64,000 nt of DNA, taken from positions 108,940,542 through 109,004,541 of the forward strand of contig CM060704.1 in assembly GCA_030686995.1 (NCBI GenBank). Direction: 5' to 3'. The notes below the pieces were generated by a model. That model saw only the letters and a list, made by a program, of their open reading frames with translations. It searched no databases and was not told where the DNA came from. A program made the translations under genes and the position numbers. Shown here piece by piece: positions 25,148 through 33,111 of this stretch (positions are counted from its first letter, which is position 1; the number at the start of each line of letters is the position of its first letter). This stretch comes from Artemisia argyi. Its lineage: Eukaryota; Streptophyta; Magnoliopsida; Asterales; Asteraceae.

Positions 25148-25189
25148 GCATTTGCTTGAGGACAAGCAAATCTCAAGTGTAAGGGTATT
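25148..25189 (+). promoter_or_regulatory. LTR-proximal hairpin and polypurine tract of alpha
   Basis: ATTTGCTTG, loop AGGA, CAAGCAAAT, then CAAGTGTAAGGG and the 3' LTR. Identical to the copy at 7971-8006. Confidence 0.7.
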
Positions 25190-25992
25190 TGATAAGGCGA
25201 AAAGTGTATCGCTTTTAAGGGGTCATTTATGCCCGGATTCGTGATTATTTGATCAATTACTGCCCTAAATCGTTCCTTTTGTCATTTTAGGTACTTTTGA
25301 AAAGAAATCTGGAAAAGGAAGCATTTTGGACGTTTTTAGAGCATAAAAGTGAAGAAAACGGCAAAGTCTCAAAATCCTTGCTGGGAACAGTACCTGATGA
25401 TGTCAAGACTTCACACATGATGGCGTCAAGCTTGGAAAAAGAGGAGGATATGCAGAATACACATGACGGCCCAGAACTCTTTCAAGTATAAAATGCCTGA
25501 CGGCGTCACCAAGGCCGTCAGGGTCATTTTGCAAGTGACGGCCCAGAGCTCAATTTCTACATGACGGCGTCAAGACTGGATCTAGGCAATACGACCCTTA
25601 ATTTGGCGGCGAGTTGACGGCGTCACAAGCTATAACGTGACGCCGTCAAGGTGTAAAATCTATATATAGTTTTCTAATTTTCATTCATTAGTATGGAATA
25701 TTAGGAGAACTTTGGAGAGCTTAAACCCTAGACGAATTTTCTATAAAAATAAGGGTTTCAACCCTTGTTCCATCCATGCTTAATTGAAGATAAGTTTTCC
25801 AATAATCATACGATATGTCTATGTGTTGTGTGATTCCATCTTATGCGTGTCCTTCTTTTAACATGCTAGGCTAGGATTTTATTGTGTTTGCTTAGATGTA
25901 GTGAAACCTAGATGTTGATTATTGGTTGTTGGTTTGTTTATAATTGTTGTGGATGATTGTATTCGATGTCAGGCTTAAGAAAACTGGCAGAC
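25190..25992 (+). repeat. 3' LTR of alpha, left part
   Basis: Starts TGATAAGGCG. TGACG sites run from about 25395 to 25650 and TATATATA lies at about 25660. Interrupted by the LARD after CAGAC (25988-25992). Confidence 0.9.
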
Positions 25993-26189
25993 TGATGAGT
26001 GCTCAAACACTCATCATTTTTGGTCAAATCAGAACTGCAAAACATACAAAAACACTCAGAAATGCATCAAAATACCAAAAATATTTCAAAATTGTGTTTT
26101 ATATGTTTTAGATGCAAAACGAGTAAAAACAAATGAAAAACGTACAAAGTTTGCAAAATTGGCAGTTTCAGTCCCCCAACTTTCATAAA

Positions 26190-26620
26190 ATGACAAAACT
26201 AGTCCCTGGTCATTCAAAATATGGAAAATTATCACCAAAGGTCATCTTGAAATCATAAATTGTCATATTTAGTCCTTTGGTGAAAAATTGAAAAAGTTTT
26301 GAGAATTTACAGTTTGGTCCCTGGAGTTTCGGATTTTGGCAGATTTGGTCCCTGGGAAATATTTTTGGATTGAAAAGTCAACAAAGTCTTTGAAAAATCA
26401 AAAGTTGACAATTATGGCCCTCTGGTAAAAGATTTGGAAAATTTACATGTTTGGTCCCTGGAGTTATGGAAACTTACAAAAGTGGTCCCTGGGTTATTTA
26501 ATTTGGTAAAAACAATCATTGTAAGAACCCTTGGAAATATTACATTTGCAGCCCTCAACTTTCAGGATATTACATATATGGTCCTTGTGATTTGTTAATT
26601 ACCAAATGGACCCTGGATAT
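26190..26620 (+). repeat. GGTCCCTGG subrepeats in LARD LTR
   Basis: About eight or nine degenerate units, each with TTTGGTCCCTGG(A/G) or similar followed by AT-rich DNA, spaced 40-60 bp. The 3' LTR (33310-33770) has one more unit. Confidence 0.7.
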
Positions 26621-27043
26621 TTATAATTCCAAATCCAAAAACCTGATCCAAAAGAAACACTACCAATCCACCCCCCAAGCCCATTTAACCCTAAGCCCAC
26701 TCCACAAATATATTTACTCCCTCCCGTTTTTAATAAAACCCCCCAGTCAACCCTCCCTTTGACTACCTCCACCTCATCACCTCCCCACTTCCCTGCTACC
26801 AGCCAAGACCCCCCATCATAACCCCTATACTTCCCCTGCAACACTCAATATCCCACCCCCTCCTACACACCAAACAAACACTACCCTCCAAACTTTACCC
26901 TGGCATCAATTATCAAAAGGGAAAATGCCAAAAAGGATTTGGCGGCAAAAAGTTTAAATGGTCAAGATCGAGTCTCTTTCATCCAATGGTCAATCTTACT
27001 GCTGGGAAGTGACAAGTGGGTTCTGTAAACCCTAATTGATCAA

Positions 27044-27050
27044 TATAAAA
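27044..27050 (+). promoter_or_regulatory. TATA box of the LARD 5' LTR
   Basis: TATAAAA after CTAATTGATCAA. The 3' LTR has the same box at 34196-34202. A GAGAAGAGGAG-type purine leader follows. Confidence 0.6.
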
Positions 27051-30000
27051 AAGAGAAGAGGAGCAGGGAGCAGACAGTTAGTTAATTAGTGGTAGTTTTA
27101 GTTTAATTTAAATGTTTTAATGTAGTTCTCAATTTAATTGTATTTTTAAGTCAAGAAATATTGTAATCAGTATTTTAAATTTAATTTTAACTGATTTTGA
27201 TTATAATTCCAAGTCCCCTTTTGAATTTCAGTTTATGCCAATTCATGTTGAAAATCTTAATTTGATTGAAGTTGTTGTAGGGTGTTGTTTGTTAACTCTC
27301 TGAGTTCATTTTAATCACTGATAAGCTTCTTCAAGTTTCCAAAGCTTGAAAATCAGTTTTCATTCTGTTTCAAGAAAAATACCAAAAATAGGAGAAAATA
27401 GTTGAAAAATAAAAAGTGCAAAAGAAGAAGAGAATGAAGCTATGGATGCATGGTTTAGTTCCTCATGGGGGGAGTTAGGCTAGGTATTGAGTTTGTGGAT
27501 CATTGGTTTCTAAGCTTGGATTAATTGTAAGCAAATTTCTTAATTTCTAGCTTATTACTGTAGCAATGTTCTTAAGTGCTTATTATTAATTTTCTTTGCT
27601 TATGTATGTTTCTAGTTGCTAGTTGGAGATAATTTAGTGTAGCTTCTGTAGTTTTCTTTAGCATTTGGATTAGTATCTAATTTTACTGTCATATTTTAGA
27701 TTTAATTGCTTATTTATAGTTACTTGTTTTAACTGCTTATCTTGGTGATCTTTCTGCTGGATTTGTCATTTTACATCTTATTGAGTGTCTGCCTTTTACT
27801 TTGGTGGGTTAAAATGTTCATTTGATTTGAAAATCACATGGCAGTCACTCTTTAAGGGGTGTTTGGATTTGGTGGTTTACCTTAGTTCAAGCCTACTTCT
27901 GTTGTTGTTAGTTGTTTACACATGTTACACTAGGATAAAACAGGTCAAGCAAGTCATTAAATTGGTTGTTCAAACACAAATAGTCAAAATCACCACCCAT
28001 TCTCCCCAACAGTTAACTGTTGGGAGATTTTGAGCCCATACATCATCACAGTAGCTTATAATCTTAAGGTTTAGCCTAATCTAGCTTTGTTACAGTCCCT
28101 TATAACTTGTTTGTTCATTAAATTAAGGTCCCAAGTTCATGTAAGTCAAACTTTGTGTTTTCCTCAAAAAGTCAAATGTCATGACTGTCAATATGGACAG
28201 TTTTTCTTGGTGATTTCTAGGGTTCAATGTAGATAGGAAATGATTAATCTCTGTTGATTCTTGTTCCTTGATAGCTTGTTGACATGTAGAATCAATTTTT
28301 AGACCATAAGCTTATGTTTTACTAGCTTAATTCACCCCTTGAAAAGTCCTCAGTGGACCAAAGTTGCCCTGCACAAACAGACAGTCCCACAAGCTCACTT
28401 TCACAAGCTTCTCAAAAGACCAATTGTGGGTCCCAGCTTGTGTTCTTAGGTTTTGTGGAATGCTCAGTGGTCAAGCTTATTGGTTCCAGCTTAAACTCAG
28501 ATCCCCAAGCTTCAGTGTGGGCCCCACAGAGGGCTGCAAAACCCCCATTGTTGCTGCTGATATAGCTCAGTTAAGCTGAGCTTTTGTGATTTTTCTTGTT
28601 CCAGCCTGATTAAGCTTGCTTGCTTGTTGTTTTCATGCTCATTTGTGTTAATTTAAGTTTGTGGTAACTCATGATTGCTTTGATTTTAGCTTATGTAGCC
28701 ACTTATGCAAAAAGCTTTTCAAAATTCATTCAATAACTTAAAGCCTTAACTGTTGGTAAGCATAAGCTTGTGAAAATTGCTCATTTGTGCTTGCCTAGTT
28801 GTTTTAGGTGTTATGTGAGCTTGTGCACTGAATTTTAGCTTGTCTATGTTTCTTATAAGCTTTTGAGCTCTTGAGCTTGACTGTGTACCCAACCACCTCA
28901 GTTCCTCACAAGCTAATTTCACAAGCTCTTTCTGAGCTCACCTGTGGGCCCTGCAAGATATAACTTGGTTCTTTGAGAAGCCCATACAGCTTGCTAGTGG
29001 ATTCCAGGCTTACCTTGGGCCTGGGAGCTTTTGCCCTAGCTTATTTTGGCCTCCAATGCAGCCCAGTGGACTGCTTGGTTTTTAGCTTTTGGATTTTGCT
29101 TGTGTGCTTGATTTTGCTTATTCTGAGTACTTATTTGGGTGATCTAAGTTGTTTTAAGCTCATTGAAGTTGTTTGAACTGGTTTTGAGCCTATGGTAACT
29201 TTTCTTGCTAAGTGCTTATTTATAAGTGCTTATTTGCAATTGCTTATTGCCCCATTCTGCTTATTGTGATTTCTTTTTCAGTATATTTTATTTTTCATAA
29301 GTTCCTAATTACATTTTAGAATTATCCACCAAGCTTCAGATTTTTATTTGTTTATTTAGTATTTATAGTAAATCAAAAATAGTTTAAGTAATTAATAATT
29401 AGTATATAATTAATAATAAATAGATAAATAGTGTAATAAATATATTTTCGGTTTTAAAATTAATTTTATAATATTTTAGATTTTTCAAAGTTATAATTTT
29501 ATTTTTCTAGGTTTATTTTATATTTTCTTAATTTTTAATGTAATATTAAATAGTTAAAAATAGTTTTTAATTAATAATAAATAATTAAAAAGTCAAAAAA
29601 ATAATTTTCTTTCTTCTAAAATTTTCTTTTATCGTTAGGATCATAAAAATATTATTTTCACGTCTGTAGGGTTTGCGTAGCATAAATTTCACTTTTTATT
29701 TCGCGCACTCGCGTTTATTTTAATTTTAACTCGCGTTTTATTTAAATCAACTTTTACGTTTTTAAAAATTTAGGTTACGTAAGTAAAAGTAGTTTGTAAA
29801 ATAAGAAAAATCAAAAACATAAATAAAGTGATAGCTTCTATTTAAGCCGTTTGGCTTATTTTTCTGCTTATTTTTAAGCAAATTCTGATTTTAAATTTTT
29901 AGATTACGTTTTAGGCTAATTTGGTTTCACGTTATTGTTAATATAGTTTGTTTAAATCGTTTTCATTCGTATTTCCTTAGTGTAATCATTCAAAACCCTT

Positions 30001-30182
30001 AGTACCCCTTTCCTGTCCAAATTCACCCGATCACAAACCCGTGTTGATTACCATCCACACCTCGTCGGGACATAACGACCCGGGGAACCACTATATTCCG
30101 CGGAGCATTGCCTCTAGGCTGTTTGACCTTGTTGACCATCACCTGGTCAATTTAGGTTGACCGTTTGGAGCCAATCAAATTT

Positions 30183-30200
30183 TGGCGCCGCTGCCGGGGA
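30183..30200 (+). other. Primer binding site, tRNA-Asp type
   Basis: TGGCGCCGCTGCCGGGGA, five bases after the LTR. It matches the complement of the 3' end of plant tRNA-Asp(GUC) except for one base. This primer is typical of the Athila/Tat side of Ty3/gypsy. Confidence 0.85.
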
Positions 30201-30477
30201 GGTGTGCGCGCTATTCTAAACGGTTTTTCTGATTAGTGATTTTGGAATTCGTTCCATTGTACATTTATCCTTCCTTTGTTCATATTTTCTTATTATCAAA
30301 ACAAAACCGTTCACGAAAACATTTTAAAATCATTTTTCAACGAACACAAAAAACACAAAAACATTTTCTTTCTTATTTGTACAAAATGTCTTTCCAAAAA
30401 CCCAAAAATATTCACCTTTGCCTTCCTACCCTTTTGATTCTTTATTCCTTACCCTCCCAAACCTTTTGATTCTTTCT
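30201..30477 (+). other. LARD leader
   Basis: Untranslated AT-rich leader. Upstream reading frames here lack conserved features. The first good ATG is at 30478. Confidence 0.6.
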
Positions 30478-32016
30478 ATGTCTCATCCACACTTTCTGAT
30501 CTGCCAGTGGTGTGGTAATCCTTATAATGGTGGCAATTGCCCCAGTTGTGGCATGGTAGAATCAGGAAACGGGTCTGTCTATAACCAGAATCCCTATTCC
30601 TACCATGACACGACTGATTCATTCCACCAGTTACCACACCATGAGACTCAGCAGTTTTACTGTGGTGGTTCACATTACAGTTCTGATTGTCAATCGGGAA
30701 ACACGCTTGTCTATGAGCAGTTTTCTGATAAGAATTATAACTCAAGCACTTATAACCCACAGTCACATCAGTTTCACTGTTGTGATTACTGTGGAGGTCC
30801 ACACTCTAGCTCGGATTGTCAAACAAGGAATCCATTTCCTTGTAACAATTACGACTATTCGTTTTCAGACCCACCTCCACAGTACCAAATAACCCAAGCA
30901 ACTCCTCATGATACTAAGCAAGACCTTTTACTAGAGGCTCTTGAGATATTGAAAGAACTTAAGGAGGAGTTGGCTACTTCATCGTTTCAAAGCTCTCGTG
31001 AGAAATCCATGGCAGAATTACTTGCTGAAGAACGAGATGCTTGAAACGAATTGAGCAAGGAAGAATTGCTAGTCTTAGAACAAGCAGCTAAAACACGTGC
31101 CATATTTCGACGTGCTGCTCTTCTCGACGATGATGATGATGATGAAGTTACCCTTGATATTTCTCAATTTTTTAAGGGTTCGTCAGATTCATCATTTGTG
31201 ATTCCTCCCATTGAAAATCAGGGAGATAATAATGAGACGGAGAAATTACTAGCAGAAGATCAAATGGAACTTGTACAATCCATGAATGCTAGCTCCTCTC
31301 CACTCCCTCAGCCTGTTGTTATCACACCCGAAGTTCACACTCACTCTCTGAACATGGGGGATGAGCATCTTAGCACTGTTCCTAATAAGGAATCGGACGA
31401 ATTAGTAAAGTCTAGTGTTGAGATCCTTGTCCCAATTTCGAGAGAGTCACAGGGAACTTTTGATCATATGTGTGATATTCCTTCCCCTCTTGAGTGTTTA
31501 GACGATCATTTTGAGACTTTCTCATATTTTAATGATGATTGTACATCTCATGGAGACATCGAGTATATTGAGGCATCAGTTCCACATTCTGATGCTGATC
31601 CTCTTCTTGAGGAGTTCGCCGATGAACTTACTCACATCAATCCACTTTCATTGGAAAGTGATGATGGTCTCCTCGACTTTGAAGCCGATCTGGGAGAAAT
31701 TGAAAGTCTCCTATATCATGATCCGTCACTCACTTCTGATCCCAACTGTCCAATTGAGAATGTTAATCATTTTGTTCCCGAAGCATTCAATACTACTCTC
31801 ACCAATCCTCTGTTTGAATTCGAATCTGAATTCACGTTGATTTCTGATAATCCACTCTTTGATATTCAGAATGAGGATTGTGATGAGTCTATTCTGGAAC
31901 ATGAATTCACAGATTCACATCTTGTGAATAATTCTCTTCATGAGGAGTTCTCCGGTGAACTCACTCATCATATCATGACTCCTCCGGAGTTTGATAGCCC
32001 GGCGGGACATTTATGA
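30478..32016 (+). pseudogene. LARD ORF1: zinc-knuckle and acidic protein
   Basis: ATG at 30478 chosen because the first Cys cluster starts eight residues later. Three Cys/His clusters lie at residues 9-24 (CQWCGNPYNGGNC with CPSC), 62-71 (CGGSHYSSDC) and 102-114 (CDYCGGPHSSSDC). The third resembles the CELCSGPHDTRDC knuckle of the alpha and beta gag. A coiled-coil stretch (LLLEALEILKELKEEL) and a long acidic, low-complexity half follow. One in-frame TGA (31042-31044) splits the 512-codon frame, otherwise there are no lesions. There is no recognisable capsid domain. It may be a gag-derived nucleic-acid-binding protein, but its function is unknown. Confidence 0.65.
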
Positions 32017-32354
32017 GCCTAACCTTTGAAATCCAAACTCAGGCTAATGAGCCTGCCCTTGAGGAAGAAAATCTTATCATGATTTTTATTATGGTTTTCT
32101 TCCTTTTCTTCACCTACAGGGTGACTTCTCTTGTTCTTCACTCCTTCGGGAATGAAGATACCATCTTTGATCCCGGCATTTTCATGTATCATTATCTTGA
32201 GCCGGATACTTATCTCATCGGTGTGGAACTTTCACGTGCTTCATATGTTTGTCCAAACATCTTGAATGAAAGTCCGATTGAGATTGCTTCTTCCACATCA
32301 TGCTTCCCCAAGGACCAATCAATTCGGGGTCAAGTCAAGCTAGCGACTCGGTAA
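32013..32354 (+). CDS. LARD ORF2: small protein with a hydrophobic segment
   Basis: 113 residues. Its ATG overlaps the stop of ORF1 as ATGA. A hydrophobic segment at residues about 22-40 (LIMIFIMVFFLFFTY) could be a membrane span. It is followed by EDTIFDPGIFMYHYL and a C-terminal half with NESPIEIASSTSC. I recall DTIFDPGI-type ORFs from Asteraceae gypsy elements but know no function. The position after gag-like ORF1 and the span would fit an envelope-like or membrane-targeting role, which is only a guess. Confidence 0.5.
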   Translation: MSLTFEIQTQANEPALEEENLIMIFIMVFFLFFTYRVTSLVLHSFGNEDTIFDPGIFMYHYLEPDTYLIGVELSRASYVCPNILNESPIEIASSTSCFPKDQSIRGQVKLATR

Positions 32355-32413
32355 ACAAAAACAGTAGCATGCTTATAGGGTTTTCACCCTAAGTGTGGGG
32401 GCGTTACCCCCAC
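32333..32413 (+). promoter_or_regulatory. Hairpin series at the end of the LARD ORFs
   Basis: AGTC (32333) with GACT (32345) inside the last codons of ORF2. Then AGGG (32377-32380) with CCCT (32387-32390), the purine box AAGTGTGGGGG (32391-32401), and GTGGGGG (32395-32401) with CCCCCAC (32407-32413). Order and core words match the post-gag block of alpha and beta. Confidence 0.55.
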
Positions 32414-32511
32414 TGTGGTTACAAATAAAGTGAAAAAAAATGGTGTTTTCCACGCTTAGCTTGTAATGTTGCCCTTTTACGTTCAAAGAGTCGGCATAAT
32501 AGCCGGGACTT

Positions 32512-32569
32512 TGAATATTGATGACAATATTCATTCTAAGTGTGGGGGGTATTTCGCTATTCTAGCGAA
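32512..32569 (+). promoter_or_regulatory. Hairpin plus purine box module (LARD, internal)
   Basis: TGAATATTG (32512-32520), loop ATGA, CAATATTCA (32525-32533), then CTAAGTGTGGGGGG, then a second hairpin TTCGCTA (32553-32559) with TAGCGAA (32563-32569). Confidence 0.7.
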
Positions 32570-32689
32570 TTTTATCACATTTTACTATATAGTACCCCCG
32601 TTTTTGGCAAAAATTTTAAAATTTTTTTTCACTTGAGTTCAAAATTTTTGTGGTTATCAGTCCGCCTTGTCTAACCGACAAAAGGGATT

Positions 32690-33045
32690 GGCTAATCCAA
32701 GAGCAAACGGCTCTTGGTAAAGATATATCAAATCCGTTTATGGCTTGCAATTTGCCCAAAATTGTATGGTACCTCAACTCGCCATATCCCATAAAGCGAA
32801 TGAGTTGGCTAGCCCGCAAGATTATGGCTTGTGGTAAAGGCAGTGGAAAAACCAGAATTGGTAATCAGCTCACCAAGATGTTGACTTGTCCATCAAGAGT
32901 TGGCTAGTCCAGAAGCAAACGGCTTTTGGTAAAGACTAATCAAATCCGTTGACAGCTGGTGGTTTGCTCAAAATCACACGGTTATCAGGTGTACCACAGT
33001 TCTCACACCTGGCTACTCATGAAGTGATGGCTTTTGGTAAAGAGT
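32690..33045 (+). repeat. Array of related hairpins in the LARD 3' region
   Basis: About four degenerate units, each ending TGGTAAAG (about 32715, 32832, 32927 and 33035). Three form stems: CCAAGAGC with GCTCTTGG around AAACG (32697-32717), CCGCAAG with CTTGTGG (32814-32834), and CCAGAAGC with GCTTTTGG around AAACG (32909-32929). The last two have one G-U pair each. Confidence 0.6.
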
Positions 33046-33074
33046 TTAAAATCCATCAAGTTTTCAAAACAGTT

Positions 33075-33110
33075 TATTGCTAGGGACTAGCAATAGTTTA
33101 GTGTGGGGGA
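33075..33110 (+). promoter_or_regulatory. LTR-proximal hairpin and polypurine tract of the LARD
   Basis: TATTGCTAG (33075-33083), loop GGA, CTAGCAATA (33087-33095), then TTTAGTGTGGGGGA and the LTR at 33112. Nine perfect pairs, same order as in alpha and beta. Confidence 0.75.
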
Positions 33111-33111
33111 T

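Larger units (their letters stand above)
22894..25189 (+). other. 3' non-coding region of alpha
   Basis: No gene seen over 2.3 kb. Aligns with beta. The purine box AAGTGTAAGGG occurs four times: 23031, 23651, 24569 and 25176, the last in the polypurine tract position. Confidence 0.8.
25993..30177 (+). repeat. 5' LTR of the LARD
   Basis: Starts TGATGAGTG and ends GAGCCAATCA. The first 24 bp form a perfect 9-bp hairpin (TGATGAGTG with CACTCATCA). Below it are degenerate GGTCCCTGG subrepeats (26190-26620), a TATA box, then a 3-kb region rich in CTTATTT and AAGCTT words, and an AT-rich end. No credible ORF. Confidence 0.95.

Noticed and set aside
26599..26844. Minus-strand Gly/Trp-rich ORF in the LARD LTR
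   Set aside because: Reverse of a CCC-rich promoter stretch; no codon or family support.
28353..28579. Overlapping 70-71 aa ORFs in the LARD LTR (also at 35505-35731)
   Set aside because: Present in both LTR copies and in two frames at once; no domain. LTR sequence explains it.
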